64,000 nucleotides of DNA from Comamonas fluminis (GTDB lineage: Bacteria; Pseudomonadota; Gammaproteobacteria; Burkholderiales; Burkholderiaceae_C): NCBI RefSeq assembly GCF_019186805.1, contig NZ_CP066783.1, positions 735,501 to 799,500 of the forward strand, read 5' to 3'. The position numbers and the translations under genes are program-made. A model generated the notes under the pieces. It worked only from the letters and a program-made list of their open reading frames with translations, made no database searches and had not been told where the DNA came from. The number at the start of each line of letters is the position of its first letter. Position 1 is the first letter of the stretch. This document shows, piece after piece, positions 25,508-37,300 of the stretch.

Positions 25508-26683
25508 ATGAGTTCTCTGGCCTCTTATGCCTGCAATCCTGAGCGCAGCCGCGGACGTCGCCATGAAGAAGCCGCTGCACCCACGCGCAGTGATTTTCAG
25601 CGCGACCGCGATCGCATTGTTCACTCTTCGGCCTTCAGGCGTCTGGTTTACAAAACCCAGGTCTTTGTGAACCATGAGGGAGACCTGTTTCGCACGCGGC
25701 TGACGCATTCGCTGGAGGTCACCCAGCTGGGGCGTTCCATTGCCAGGGCGCTGCAGCTGGAAGAGGATCTGGTCGAGGCCATTTGTCTGGCGCACGACCT
25801 GGGGCATACGCCGTTTGGTCATGCAGGTCAGGATGCGCTCAATGACTGCATGCGGCTTCATGGCGGCTTTGAACACAATCTGCAGAGTTTGCGCGTCGTC
25901 GACAGGCTGGAGGAGCGCTACCCTGCATTTGATGGTTTGAATCTGACCTTCGAGACACGGGAGGGGATTCTCAAGCACTGTTCAAGAAGCAATGCTGAGC
26001 TGATCAATGCCCGAGAACCTGGTGGCGTGGCGCAGCGCTTTCTGGATGGCACCCAGGCTTCGCTGGAGGCCCAGCTATGCAATCTGGCAGATGCAATTGC
26101 CTATAACGCCCATGATGTGGATGACGGTGTGCGTTCAGGCCTGATTTCCATGACGCAGCTGTGCGAGGCCGTGCCGCTGTTCGCGCGTTACTTTGAGGCC
26201 ACGCTGACAGACTGGCCCCAGTTGCGCGCTGAAGAGGCGCAGCGCAAGCTGCTGTACGAATCAATACGGCGCATGCTTAGCGATCAAGTCTATGACGTCA
26301 TTGACCAGTCTCGCCTTCAGCTCAAGCAGGCTGGGGTTGCCTCCGCCGCTGATGTACGCCAGTGCCCCAGACCTCTGATTGGCTTTTGCGAAACGATGAA
26401 GAATCAGTCATTGGTGCTCAAGCAATTTCTTTTCAAGCAGCTCTACCGCCACCCTCAGGTCATGCAGACCATGGAGAGCGCGCAGCAGGTTGTGCGTGAT
26501 TTGTTCGCGGCCTATATGCAGGAGCCTGAGCGCATGAAGCCACGCTTTGTTCAGCGGGCCAGGGATGCCAATCAGATCAGCGATAGAGCCAGGGTGGTGG
26601 CGGACTTTATTGCGGGCATGACAGACCGTTATGCCGCTCGAGAGCATGAACAAGTGACGGGGCTGCGCCTGCTGGTGAGTTAG
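25508..26683 (+). CDS. dgt: Deoxyguanosinetriphosphate triphosphohydrolase-like HD-domain protein
   Basis: A 391-aa HD-superfamily hydrolase of the dGTPase type, which releases triphosphate from dNTPs. The metal ligands are seen as RLTHSLEV (first His), CLAHDLGHTPFGHAGQ (His-Asp pair and next His), FEHNLQSLRV, and LADAIAYNAHDVDDG with the final Asp. ATG at 25508 has AAGG seven bases upstream; a start 24 bases earlier would add MMICEGCQ. The order aroK-aroB-dgt is common in betaproteobacteria. Confidence 0.92.
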   Translation: MSSLASYACNPERSRGRRHEEAAAPTRSDFQRDRDRIVHSSAFRRLVYKTQVFVNHEGDLFRTRLTHSLEVTQLGRSIARALQLEEDLVEAICLAHDLGHTPFGHAGQDALNDCMRLHGGFEHNLQSLRVVDRLEERYPAFDGLNLTFETREGILKHCSRSNAELINAREPGGVAQRFLDGTQASLEAQLCNLADAIAYNAHDVDDGVRSGLISMTQLCEAVPLFARYFEATLTDWPQLRAEEAQRKLLYESIRRMLSDQVYDVIDQSRLQLKQAGVASAADVRQCPRPLIGFCETMKNQSLVLKQFLFKQLYRHPQVMQTMESAQQVVRDLFAAYMQEPERMKPRFVQRARDANQISDRARVVADFIAGMTDRYAAREHEQVTGLRLLVS

Positions 26684-26829
26684 GCGCGGGCCCAGCTTTA
26701 CCGGGCTGCTGAGCAGTCTTTAGCGAGCCTCGTTAAAATGCCTGCCGGTACACGCCAGAGCCAGTGTTTGCGCTCCGTGGATCACATCAGGGGGCGCTTG
26801 CCCCCATTTGCATTTTTAAAGGCTGAGTC

Positions 26830-27447
26830 ATGACTGAAATCTCTACTGTCGCGGATCAGGAGTTTCCTCCTGAGCTTGTCATTGAAGACACGGTGCGCTG
26901 GCTGGAGAAGGCGGTGATCGGGCTCAACCTCTGCCCCTTCGCCAAGGGTGTGCATGTCAAAGGGCAGATTCACTACGCTGTCAGCCAGGCCACGGATGCC
27001 GAAGCCGTGGCCGAGGATTTGTACCGTGAGCTGGAAGCACTGGCAGAGGCCAATGCGGAAAAGCGCGACACCACGCTGCTGATCCTGCCGCACGCCTTGC
27101 AGGATTTTCTGGACTTCAATGATTTTCTTGAGGTGGCGGATGCCATGATTGAGGAGCTGGACCTGGGCGGCATTTTGCAGGTCGCATCCTTTCATCCGCA
27201 GTTTCAGTTTGAAGGCACGGATGTGGATGATGTGACTAACTGCACCAATCGTGCGCCATATCCCATCTTGCACCTGCTGCGCGAAGACAGCATCGACAAG
27301 GCTGTGGAGGTGTTTCCTGAAGCGGAAACCATTTATGAGCGCAATATGGAGACACTCGAAAAAATCGGCATCGAAGGCTGGTTTGATCTGGATGTGGGTC
27401 CCCGTTGCCCTGTGACCGGGCATGTCGCAGCAAAGGTGCAGCAGTAA
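26830..27447 (+). CDS. DUF1415 family protein
   Basis: A 205-aa soluble protein with the family opening DTVRWLEKAVIGLNLCPFAKGV and later segments LLILPHALQDFLDFNDFLEVAD and VASFHPQFQFEGTDVDDVTNCTNRAPYPILHLLRE. Many conserved Cys, His and Asp residues suggest a catalytic or metal-binding role, but the function is unknown. It overlaps the next gene (TAATG), so the two form an operon. A GGGGGC/GCCCCC hairpin sits in its leader (26790-26805). Confidence 0.85.
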   Translation: MTEISTVADQEFPPELVIEDTVRWLEKAVIGLNLCPFAKGVHVKGQIHYAVSQATDAEAVAEDLYRELEALAEANAEKRDTTLLILPHALQDFLDFNDFLEVADAMIEELDLGGILQVASFHPQFQFEGTDVDDVTNCTNRAPYPILHLLREDSIDKAVEVFPEAETIYERNMETLEKIGIEGWFDLDVGPRCPVTGHVAAKVQQ

Positions 27448-28379
27448 TGGCCAAGAATGACAAAAAGCTGGCGGGAAAGAAGCCGGCAGCTACTGGTCAG
27501 GATATTTCTGCACAACTCGATCTCAAACCTGGTCAGAGTATTGAGCTGCTCAAGGCGCTGCATATCCTGACGCGGGAGGGCAAGCTCAATCAGGACTCGC
27601 GTCGCAAGCTCAAGCAGGTCTATCACCTGTATCAGTTCATTGAGCCAATCCTGAAGGATCTCTCAAAAGACGGTGCTTCGGTCACGCTGGCAGACCATGG
27701 AGCAGGCAAGTCCTATCTGGGTTTCATTCTTTATGACCTGCACTTCAAGGCTGCGGGGCAAGGGCGTATCTATGGCATTGAAACCCGCGCTCCGCTGGTA
27801 GAAGCCTCTCAAAAACTGGCGGTGGAGCTGGGGTTTGAGCGCATGGAGTTTTTGAACATGTCGGTGGCAGAGTCCACCCATGTTGATTTCATGCCCGCTC
27901 AGTTTGATGTAGTGACAGCTTTGCACGCCTGCGACACTGCAACGGATGATGCCATTGCGTTTGGCCTGGAGAAAAAAGCCAAGGCAATGGTGCTGGTGCC
28001 TTGCTGCCAGGCCGAGGTGGCAGCCTGTCTGCGTCAGACCAAGGCAATGAGCCTGTCTCGCACCCCGCTGGCCGAATTGTGGCGCCATCCCATTCACACC
28101 CGGGAAATGGGCAGCCAGATCACCAATGTGCTGCGATGTCTCTATCTGGAGGCTTGTGGCTATCAGGTCACCGTGACCGAGCTGGTGGGCTGGGAGCACA
28201 GCATGAAAAATGAGCTGATCGTGGCGCGTTACACGGGTCAGAAAAAGCGCAGTGCCGCCCAGCGTCTGCGTGAGTTGCTCAAGGAGTTTGGGCTGGAAAC
28301 ACTGGCGAAAGCACGCTATCCCCATTTGCCGGAATCACTGCCCGAGCCGGGAGCTCAGGCGGAGATTGCTGCTGATTGA
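27447..28379 (+). CDS. SAM-dependent methyltransferase, Methyltransf_32-like
   Basis: A 310-aa predicted class I methyltransferase. After a basic N-terminal tail (MAKNDKKLAGKKPAATG) it shows motif I ADHGAGKSYLGFILYDL, motif II YGIETRAPLVEASQKLA, and the family-specific HACDTATDDAI and VPCCQAEV segments, the latter resembling Methyltransf_32 proteins. Substrate unknown; tRNA or protein targets are both possible. ATG at 27447 overlaps the stop of the DUF1415 gene. It is convergent with pgi with an 11-base gap. Confidence 0.8.
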   Translation: MAKNDKKLAGKKPAATGQDISAQLDLKPGQSIELLKALHILTREGKLNQDSRRKLKQVYHLYQFIEPILKDLSKDGASVTLADHGAGKSYLGFILYDLHFKAAGQGRIYGIETRAPLVEASQKLAVELGFERMEFLNMSVAESTHVDFMPAQFDVVTALHACDTATDDAIAFGLEKKAKAMVLVPCCQAEVAACLRQTKAMSLSRTPLAELWRHPIHTREMGSQITNVLRCLYLEACGYQVTVTELVGWEHSMKNELIVARYTGQKKRSAAQRLRELLKEFGLETLAKARYPHLPESLPEPGAQAEIAAD

Positions 28380-28390
28380 TTAGTGTCCTG

Positions 28391-29998
28391 TTAGTGTTTC
28401 GCCTGCGCAAGGCGCTTCATCAGCCCTTGCGTGGATGGGTCCACGCCTGACCAGTCGTCGCGCTCAAGGTGAGAGTGCAGTTGTGTGGCCAGTTTCTTGC
28501 CCAACTCGACCCCCCACTGGTCAAAGCTGTTGATATTCCAGATGGCGCCGGAGACAAAAATGCGGTGCTCATAGAGAGCAATCAGCGCACCCAAAGAGGC
28601 GGGGTCAAGTCGCTGCAGCAGCAGGAAACTGCTGGGGCGATTGCCGGCGCAGAATTTCTCGGCACCGTCGCCATCACGTCCAACCATCAAAGCCTGTGCT
28701 TGTGCAATCGCATTGATGACCAGGCTCTGGTGGTGTTCACCCAGGTATTTGCCGCCATCGCGCAAAGCGATGAACTCAACGGGAATCACATCGGGCCCCT
28801 GGTGCAGCATCTGAAAGAAGGCATGTTGCCCATTGGTGCCAGGCTCACCCCAGACTACAGGAGCCGTTGGAACATTCAAGGCATGCCCGTCGCGGGTCAC
28901 ACTTTTGCCATTGCTCTCCATCTCCAGTTGCTGGAGGTAGGCCGTCAGGCGGCGAAGGCCATGGCTGTATGGGGCAATGCAACGGCTGGATAGTCCGCAG
29001 AAATCTCGATACCAGACATCGAGAAGGCCCAGGCGTACAGGAAGGTTCTCTGCGAGAGGGGCTTCAAAAAAGTGAGCATCCATTGCATGTGCACCATCAA
29101 GCATGGCTCTGAATTGCTCTGAACCAATAGCAATCGCAATGGGGAGTCCGATGGCAGACCAGAGTGAGAAGCGGCCGCCGACCCAGTCCCAGAATCCAAG
29201 GGTGCGCTGAATTCCGAACTCGGCAGCGGCATTTTTGTTGGTGGTCAGGGCGACAAAGTGCTGATCGATGGAGCAATCGGCTTCTGGCGCTTCATTGCCA
29301 CCGTTCTCCAGAAACCACTGACGTGCAGAGCGCGCATTGAGCATGGTCTCGGCAGTGGTGAAGGACTTGGAGGCGATCAGAAACAGCGTGCTTTCCGGCT
29401 TGATGCGTCTGAGCACATGTCCTAGCTCGTGCCCATCCACATTGGAGACGAAGTGAAAGCGCTTGTCGCCATCCACCCAGTCTTCCAGTGCGTTGACCAC
29501 CACTTCGGGTCCCAGGTGCGAGCCACCAATACCGATATTGACGATATCGGTGATCTCCGGATTGCTGCGTATCTGATCTGCCAGAGCCAGCATTTGATCC
29601 AGAGATTCATGTACATCCTGTAATGCCTGGTGCATATCGGGCGACCAGGCGCGAACAACAGGTGATCTTGCAAGCGCCCCTTGGTCTGCAGGCATGCGCA
29701 GCAGCCAGTGCATGACACTGCGGTTTTCAGTGTTGTTGATGCGCTCCCCCGACAGCATGGCATCGCGCTTTTGCGTCATGCTGCTTTCGGTGGCGAGTTG
29801 CTGCAGCAGAGCCTCGGTTTCCTGCGTCCAGCGGTTTTTGGACAGGTCTGCAAAGATATGGGGAGCCTGAATACTCAGCTGGTTGATACGCTGCGTATCC
29901 TGTGCGAATGCCTGGCGCAAATCCAGAGATTGAATTCGCTCCTGATAATGTTTTTTCAGTTGCTGCCAGGCAGGCAGTTCATGGCACAAGGTGGTCAA
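28391..29998 (-). CDS. pgi: Glucose-6-phosphate isomerase
   Basis: Interconverts glucose-6-P and fructose-6-P. The 535-aa protein contains NIGIGGSHLGPEVV (sugar-phosphate site), the SKSFTTAETMLNA segment, the signature GGRFSLWSAIGLP, and the active-site GEPGTNGQHAFFQMLHQG and NSFDQWGVELGKKLA segments. The first codon appears to be TTG at 29998 (MTTLCHELPAW), with GGAA about seven bases upstream and no usable ATG nearby. It lies 25 bases after tal, so tal-pgi is probably one transcript. Confidence 0.95.
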   Translation of the reverse strand: MTTLCHELPAWQQLKKHYQERIQSLDLRQAFAQDTQRINQLSIQAPHIFADLSKNRWTQETEALLQQLATESSMTQKRDAMLSGERINNTENRSVMHWLLRMPADQGALARSPVVRAWSPDMHQALQDVHESLDQMLALADQIRSNPEITDIVNIGIGGSHLGPEVVVNALEDWVDGDKRFHFVSNVDGHELGHVLRRIKPESTLFLIASKSFTTAETMLNARSARQWFLENGGNEAPEADCSIDQHFVALTTNKNAAAEFGIQRTLGFWDWVGGRFSLWSAIGLPIAIAIGSEQFRAMLDGAHAMDAHFFEAPLAENLPVRLGLLDVWYRDFCGLSSRCIAPYSHGLRRLTAYLQQLEMESNGKSVTRDGHALNVPTAPVVWGEPGTNGQHAFFQMLHQGPDVIPVEFIALRDGGKYLGEHHQSLVINAIAQAQALMVGRDGDGAEKFCAGNRPSSFLLLQRLDPASLGALIALYEHRIFVSGAIWNINSFDQWGVELGKKLATQLHSHLERDDWSGVDPSTQGLMKRLAQAKH

Positions 29999-30023
29999 AA
30001 GATATTCCAGTCAGTGATGCATC

Positions 30024-30992
30024 TCATGCAGCGGCTTGCTGCATCAGTGCTTCCAGCTTGAGTGTGTCGACAGTAAAAGCGCGAATGCCTTCGGCCAGCT
30101 TTTCCGTAGCCATTGCATCTTCGTTGAGTGCGAAGCGGAATGCTGCTTCGTTGAGATGAATGCGCTCAAGCGATTGCACCTTGGCATTGGCGGGGTCCAG
30201 CGCACGCGACAAGGCGGTGGGGGCGCTGGTTTGCTGAGACAGTTGCGCCAGCAGTTCAGGGGCAATGGTAAGCAGATCGCAGCCAGCCAGTGCCAGAATC
30301 TGCCCCGTGTTACGAAAGCTTGCACCCATGACTTCAGTGGCAATGTCAAAGTGCTTGTAGTAATTGTAGATCGCCCGGACGGAGCTGACGCCGGGGTCGT
30401 TGGCGCCGGACATGGCGGCTTCATCCCATTGGGCACCTGCCTGTTTTTTATACCAGTCGTAGATTCGGCCCACAAAAGGCGAAATCAGCTGAACTTTGGC
30501 CTGACCGCAGGCCACGGCCTGACAGAACGAGAACAGCAGGGTCAGATTGGTGTGGATGCCGCGCTGCTCCAGAATGCGGGCTGCTTCAATGCCTTCCCAG
30601 GTGGCTGCAATTTTGATCAGCACCCGCTCGGTATGAATGCCGGAGGCCTGATAAAGCTCAATCAGGCGTTCTGCGCGTGTAATGGTCGCGTCTGTATCGA
30701 AGGACAGGCGGGCATCAACCTCTGTGGAAACCCGGCCGGGAATGGTGTTGAGAATCTCGCAGCCGAAGCGAACCAGAATCCTGTCCATGATTTCGTCTTG
30801 CGCACGGTCTTTGAATTGCGCCACGGTGGCGCGCATCAGGGGGGCATATTCAGGCTTCTGAACGGCTTTGAGAATCAGGGATGGATTCGTGGTCGCATCC
30901 TGAGGCTGAAATTGCGCCAATTGATGAAAATCCCCCGTGTCCGCGACGACGGTGGTGAACTGCTTGAGCGCCTCCAACTGATTCATGTCCAT
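30024..30992 (-). CDS. tal: Transaldolase
   Basis: Non-oxidative pentose phosphate enzyme. The 322-aa TalB-type protein starts [20 protein letters not shown] (after an initial MD), has [12 protein letters not shown] at the barrel entry, the Schiff-base Lys in [12 protein letters not shown], and [12 protein letters not shown] for phosphate binding. It is upstream of pgi and divergent from a HexR-type regulator, which often controls central sugar genes. Confidence 0.95.
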   Translation of the reverse strand: MDMNQLEALKQFTTVVADTGDFHQLAQFQPQDATTNPSLILKAVQKPEYAPLMRATVAQFKDRAQDEIMDRILVRFGCEILNTIPGRVSTEVDARLSFDTDATITRAERLIELYQASGIHTERVLIKIAATWEGIEAARILEQRGIHTNLTLLFSFCQAVACGQAKVQLISPFVGRIYDWYKKQAGAQWDEAAMSGANDPGVSSVRAIYNYYKHFDIATEVMGASFRNTGQILALAGCDLLTIAPELLAQLSQQTSAPTALSRALDPANAKVQSLERIHLNEAAFRFALNEDAMATEKLAEGIRAFTVDTLKLEALMQQAAA

Positions 30993-31208
30993 CCTTTGCT
31001 GTTATTCAGACGAATAGACAAGTGTAGAGCGTGAAATCGTCATCTGAGTGCGGAGCAAGTCATGTTTTTTTGTCTGGATATGCGCGGCTGATTTCGTGAA
31101 TCTGGCAAAACACTCACGGTTTATTTGCGGAAATCGGGGCATTTTCAGGAACGCTGCAGCATTGGGCGCTGGTTCGGTCTTATGCTTCACGGCTTCTCCC
31201 ATTCATTA

Positions 31209-32084
31209 ATGGCATCTGCTCAAACTATCGCGCCTATGCTTGATCGCATCACCGCATCTCTCCCATCCCTGGCGCCCGCAGAGCAGCGCGTGGCCCGTCT
31301 GGTGCTGGCGGATCCTCGTGTATTTGCGCATCTTCCGGTGCGTGAGTTGGCCGCCCGTGCCCATGTGAGCAAGCCCACGGTGGTGCGCTTTTGCCGCAGC
31401 ATGGGGTATGACGGTCTGGCGGATTTCAAGCTCAAGCTGGCCGGCAGCGTCAGCGAAGGCGTGCCGTTTATCCACCGCAGTGTGGATAGTGACGACAAAA
31501 CCAGCGATGTGATGGTCAAGGTGGTGGATAACGCCGTCGCCGCATTTCTGCAGTACCGCAATGCCGCCAGCACGGCTGCCATTGAGCAGGCTGCCCAGGC
31601 CATTGCTGCCACCTGGCAGACCGGCAAGCGCATCGAGTTTTATGGCGCAGGCAATTCCGGCATCGTGGCGCTGGATGCGCAGCACAAGTTCTTCCGTCTG
31701 GGTGTGACCAGTCTGGCCACCAGCGACGGGCATATGCAGGTCATGAGTGCCACGCTGCTGGGACCCGGTGATTGCGTGGTCATTATTTCCAACTCCGGTC
31801 GCACACGGGACCTTATGGATGCTGCGGATATAGCTCGCAAAAACGGAGCAACCACAATCGCCATCACGGCCAGTGGCTCGCCGCTGGCATCCGCCTGCCA
31901 GGTTCATCTGGCTGCCGACCACCCAGAGGGCTATGACCGCTACAGCCCCATGGTGTCGCGATTGCTGCACCTGCTCATCATTGATGTGCTGGCCACCTGT
32001 GTGGCTTTGCGCATTGGCCCAGCGCTGCAGCCAGCGCTGGAGCAGATGAAAAACAACCTCAGAGCCAAGCGCTACACGGGCTAA
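31209..32084 (+). CDS. HexR/RpiR-family transcriptional regulator
   Basis: A 291-aa regulator with an N-terminal helix-turn-helix (about 12-80: LAARAHVSKPTVVRFCRSMGYDGLADFKLKLAG) and a C-terminal SIS sugar-phosphate-binding domain (RIEFYGAGNSGIVALDAQHKF, VIISNSGRTRDLMDAADIARKNGATTIAITA). HexR proteins respond to KDPG and control glycolytic and Entner-Doudoroff genes; its position opposite tal-pgi fits. Start ATG 31209 gives the usual MASAQTIAPMLDRI opening. I could not find a clear HexR palindrome in the divergent region. Confidence 0.87.
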   Translation: MASAQTIAPMLDRITASLPSLAPAEQRVARLVLADPRVFAHLPVRELAARAHVSKPTVVRFCRSMGYDGLADFKLKLAGSVSEGVPFIHRSVDSDDKTSDVMVKVVDNAVAAFLQYRNAASTAAIEQAAQAIAATWQTGKRIEFYGAGNSGIVALDAQHKFFRLGVTSLATSDGHMQVMSATLLGPGDCVVIISNSGRTRDLMDAADIARKNGATTIAITASGSPLASACQVHLAADHPEGYDRYSPMVSRLLHLLIIDVLATCVALRIGPALQPALEQMKNNLRAKRYTG

Positions 32085-32104
32085 TAGCTCTCAAAAAGAG
32101 AGCA

Positions 32105-32108
<4 letters not shown>
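32081..32108. terminator. Stem-loop between convergent hexR-like and pcaF-like genes
   Basis: CTAAT-A-GCTCTC (32081-32092), loop AAAAA, and GAGAGC-ATTAG (to 32108) form an 11-bp stem with one bulge. It overlaps both stop codons; there is no U-run beyond it, so terminator function is likely but not certain. Confidence 0.55.
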
Positions 32109-33316
<1,208 letters not shown>

Positions 33317-33394
33317 AAGTGTCTCCGGGTAACTTGATCGCACGGTGATGAATGTGGGAAAAGCGCACCACAGTCTAGAGGTTTCAGCGACGAA

Positions 33395-33419
33395 CGCCTG
33401 TGCACACTGGTGACAGGCG
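33395..33419. repeat. REP-like hairpin upstream of the RAYT gene
   Basis: CGCCTGT (33395-33401) and ACAGGCG (33413-33419) pair perfectly, with an inner CAC/GTG that extends the stem after a one-base bulge. It lies 42 bases before the Y1 transposase gene, where cognate REP sequences are commonly found. Confidence 0.4.
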
Positions 33420-33461
33420 CTGGCGGGATAATGAAGCGGCTGATCTCTACCTCTTGCAAAC

Positions 33462-34169
33462 ATGGCCCGACTTCCCCGTCTCACACTGGCAAACATGCCG
33501 CACCACATCATTCAGCGCGGCAACAACAGCGGCGAGATTTTTGTGGACGCACAGGACCGCCTGACCATGCTGGATTTGCTGCGCGAAATGTCACGGCGCT
33601 TTGAGGTAGATGTGCACGCCTATGTGCTCATGCCCAATCACTTTCATTTGCTGTTGACGCCGAAGACAGAGCAGGGCGTGCCCCAGTTCATGCAGGCGGT
33701 GGGGCGCAGCTATGTGCGCTACTTCAATAATCGTCACGGGCGCAGCGGCACCTTGTGGGAAGGTCGGTATCGCGGCACCGTGCTGCAGGCGGAGCCTTGG
33801 CTGCTGCCGACCATGGTGTCCATGGACCTCAACCCGGTGCGGGCAGGGCTGGTGCCGCGTGCGGTGGACTGGCCCTGGTCCAGCTATGCCCACAACGCAG
33901 GCTTGCAAAGCGATGCACTGGTCACGCCTCACGCAACCTTCTGGGCTTTGGGGAATACGCCGTTTGCGCGAGATGCGGCCTATGTCAGCGCCGTCGAAGC
34001 AGGACTGGGCTCTCATGCGCAAGAGCAAATCAGCCATGCCGCTTTGCGTGGCTGGGCGCTGGGTGATCCAGATTTCATTGAAAAATTGCAACAAAAAACC
34101 GAACGCCGCGTGAAGCGAGAGAAGGCAGGGCGGCCTTCAAATCGCACAGATTCGGTGCAAGAAAGCTAA
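33462..34169 (+). CDS. REP-associated tyrosine transposase (RAYT), Y1_Tnp domain
   Basis: A 235-aa HUH-type nuclease domain protein. It opens MARLPRLTLANMPHHIIQRGNN, has the HUH metal motif H60-F-H62 in VLMPNHFHLLL, and the catalytic Tyr region QAVGRSYVRYFNNRHGRSGTLWEGRY (Tyr84 or Tyr87), then SMDLNPVRAGLV, all typical of RAYTs. RAYTs cut single-stranded REP hairpins and are usually domesticated single-copy genes. The C-terminal tail is basic. It is flanked by a hairpin upstream and by CCCCAATT repeats downstream. Confidence 0.9.
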   Translation: MARLPRLTLANMPHHIIQRGNNSGEIFVDAQDRLTMLDLLREMSRRFEVDVHAYVLMPNHFHLLLTPKTEQGVPQFMQAVGRSYVRYFNNRHGRSGTLWEGRYRGTVLQAEPWLLPTMVSMDLNPVRAGLVPRAVDWPWSSYAHNAGLQSDALVTPHATFWALGNTPFARDAAYVSAVEAGLGSHAQEQISHAALRGWALGDPDFIEKLQQKTERRVKREKAGRPSNRTDSVQES

Positions 34170-34225
34170 AAGAGGGTTTCTATCTTCTTGTTTTTATTGG
34201 AATCTTCTTTGTGTATTTTATATGT

Positions 34226-34287
34226 CCCCAATTTAAAATGATGATATGTTTTTTTGATTTAATTGGTATCTGACCCCAATTAAAAAA
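34226..34287. repeat. Paired CCCCAATT repeats downstream of the RAYT gene
   Basis: GTCCCCAATTTAAAA (34225-34238) and GACCCCAATTAAAAAA (34272-34287) are near-identical direct repeats, with an inverted TTTAATTGG at about 34258-34265 between them. The 184-base gap (34170-34353) is strongly AT-rich. The arrangement may mark the end of the RAYT-borne unit. Confidence 0.4.
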
Positions 34288-34353
34288 TATTGCATAGATC
34301 TATGCGGTGTCGTAATCTTGCGTTCCCCGCGATTGATATAAGAGGATTCCCCC

Positions 34354-37300
34354 ATGACGACGGCTGCAGAGATCAAGCATCTCCAGGACCACGGTCTGTA
34401 TTCCAAGAGCAACGAGCATGACGCCTGTGGTCTGGGTTTTGTCGCCCATATCAAGGGTGTCAAACGCCATGACATCGTTCTGGGCGCGCTCAAGATTCTG
34501 GAAAACATCGACCACCGTGGTGCCGTGGGTGCAGACCCGCTGATGGGCGACGGCGCGGGGATTCTGATTCAGATTCCGGACCAGCTCTACCGCGAAGAGA
34601 TGGCCAGGCAGGGCGTGGAGCTGCCGCCCGCTGGTGAATATGGCGTGGGCATGATCTTCCTGCCCAAGGAGCACGCCTCCCGTCTGGCCTGCCAGCAGGA
34701 GATGGAGCGCGCGATCAAGGCCGAAGGCCAGGTGCTGCTGGGCTGGCGCGATGTGCCGGTGAACCGCGACATGCCCATGTCGCCCACTGTGCAGGAAAAG
34801 GAACCTATCCTGCGCCAGGTCTTCATCGGCCGTGGCACGGACGTGATCGTGCAGGATGCGCTGGAGCGCAAGCTGTACGTGATCCGCAAGACGGCCTCCG
34901 CAGCCATCCAGAACCTGGGCCTCAAGCACAGCAAGGAATACTACGTTCCCAGCATGAGCAGCCGCACCGTGGTCTACAAGGGCCTGCTGCTGGCTGACCA
35001 GGTGGGCGTGTACTACAAGGATCTGTCCGATGAGCGCTGCGTCTCGGCCATCGGTCTGGTGCACCAGCGTTTCTCCACCAACACTTTCCCAGAGTGGCCT
35101 CTGGCCCACCCCTACCGCTATGTGGCGCACAACGGTGAAATCAACACCGTGCGTGGCAACTACAACTGGATGCTGGCGCGCGAAGGTGTGATGGCTTCCC
35201 CCGTGCTGGGCGAAGACCTGCAAAAGCTCTACCCCATCAGCTTTGCTGGCCAGTCCGACACCGCCACGTTCGACAACTGCCTGGAACTGCTGACCATGGC
35301 GGGCTACCCCATCAGCCAGGCCGTGATGATGATGATTCCCGAGCCTTGGGAGCAGCACGAAGCCATGGATGAGCGCCGCCGCGCTTTCTATGAATACCAC
35401 GCTGCGATGATCGAGCCCTGGGATGGCCCAGCTTCCATCGTGTTCACCGATGGCCGCCAGATTGGCGCCACGCTGGACCGCAATGGCCTGCGTCCTTCGC
35501 GCTACTGCATCACCGATGACGATCTGGTCATCCTGGCTTCCGAAGCTGGTGTGCTGCCCGTGCCCGACAGCAAGATCGTGCGCAAGTGGCGTCTGCAGCC
35601 CGGCAAGATGCTGCTGATCGACCTGGAACAAGGCCGCATGATTGAAGACGAAGAGCTCAAGGCCAATGTCGTCAACACCAAGCCCTACAAGCAGTGGATC
35701 GAGAACCTGCGCATCAAGCTCGATCAGGTGGAAATTCCTGCCGACTTCGTCGCGCCCGCTGCCAAGGCGGACCTGTCTCTGCTGGACCGCCAGCAGGCCT
35801 TTGGCTTCACGCAGGAGGACATCAAGTTCCTGCTGACACCCATGGCTGAAAAGGGCGAAGAAGGCATTGGCTCCATGGGTAACGACAGCCCGCTGGCCGT
35901 GCTGTCCGACAAGAACAAGCCGCTGTACAACTACTTCCGCCAGATGTTCGCCCAGGTGACGAACCCGCCCATCGACCCGATCCGTGAAGCGATCGTGATG
36001 TCGCTGGTGTCTTTCGTTGGCCCCAAGCCCAACCTGCTGGACATCAACCAGGTCAACCCGCCCATGCGCCTGGAGCTGCAGCAGCCCGTGCTGGATGTGG
36101 AAGGCATGGCCAAGCTGCGCGAAATCGAAAAGCACACGCACGGCAAGTTCAAGAGCGCCACGATCGATATCACCTACCCGCTGAGCTGGGGCAAGCAGGG
36201 CGTGGAAGCCAAGCTGGCTTCGCTGTGCGCGCACGCCGTGGACGAGATCAAGGGCGGCGCCAACATCCTGATCATCAGTGACCGCAACCTGAGCGCCACG
36301 CAAGTGGCCATTCCTGCGCTGCTGGCGCTGTCGGCCATCCACCAGCATCTGGTCAAGGAAGGTCTGCGCACCACCGCCGGTCTGGTGGTGGAAACCGGCA
36401 CAGCCCGCGAAGTACACCACTTTGCCGTGCTGGCGGGCTACGGTGCAGAAGCTGTGCACCCCTACCTGGCACTGGAGACCCTGGAAGACATCTTCGGTCG
36501 TGAAGGTGCTCCTATCTCTGCCGAAAAGGCCATCTATCACTATGTGAAGGCCATCGGCAAGGGCCTGTCCAAGATCATGTCCAAGATGGGCGTGTCCACC
36601 TATATGTCGTACTGCGGTGCGCAGCTGTTTGAAGCCGTGGGCCTGAACAGCGAAACCGTGGACAAGTACTTCACCGGCACGGCCAGCCGTGTGGAAGGCA
36701 TCGGCGTCTTCGAGATTGCCGAAGAAACCATCCGCAACCACACTGCTGCGTTCAGCGATGACCCCGTGCTGGAAACCATGCTGGACACCGGTGGCGAATA
36801 CGCCTGGCGTGCCCGTGGTGAAGAGCATATGTGGACGCCGGAAGTGATTGCCAAGCTGCAGCACTCCACCCGCTCCAACAACTTCAGCACCTACAAGGAA
36901 TACGCCCAGCTCATCAACGACCAGAGCAAGCGCCACATGACGCTGCGCGGCCTGTTCGAGTTCAAGTTCGACCCTGCCAAGGCCATTCCGGTGGAGCAGG
37001 TCGAATCGGTTAAGGAAATTGTCAAGCGCTTTGCCACCGGTGCCATGTCGCTGGGTTCGATCTCCACCGAAGCCCACGCTACGCTGGCTGTGGCCATGAA
37101 CCGTATCGGCGGCAAGAGCAACACCGGTGAAGGCGGCGAAGACCCCAAGCGCTACCGCAATGAGCTCAAGGGTATCGCCATCACCAAGGGCGAGACTCTG
37201 GGCTCCATCATCGGCAAGGACAAGGTTGAATCCGACATTGAACTGCTGGCGGGAGACTCGCTGCGCTCCAAGATCAAGCAGGTCGCATCCGGTCGCTTCG

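Noticed and set aside
30993..31208. HexR-type palindrome between tal and the HexR-like gene
   Set aside because: I searched for TGTA-type inverted repeats and found none convincing, so no operator is claimed.
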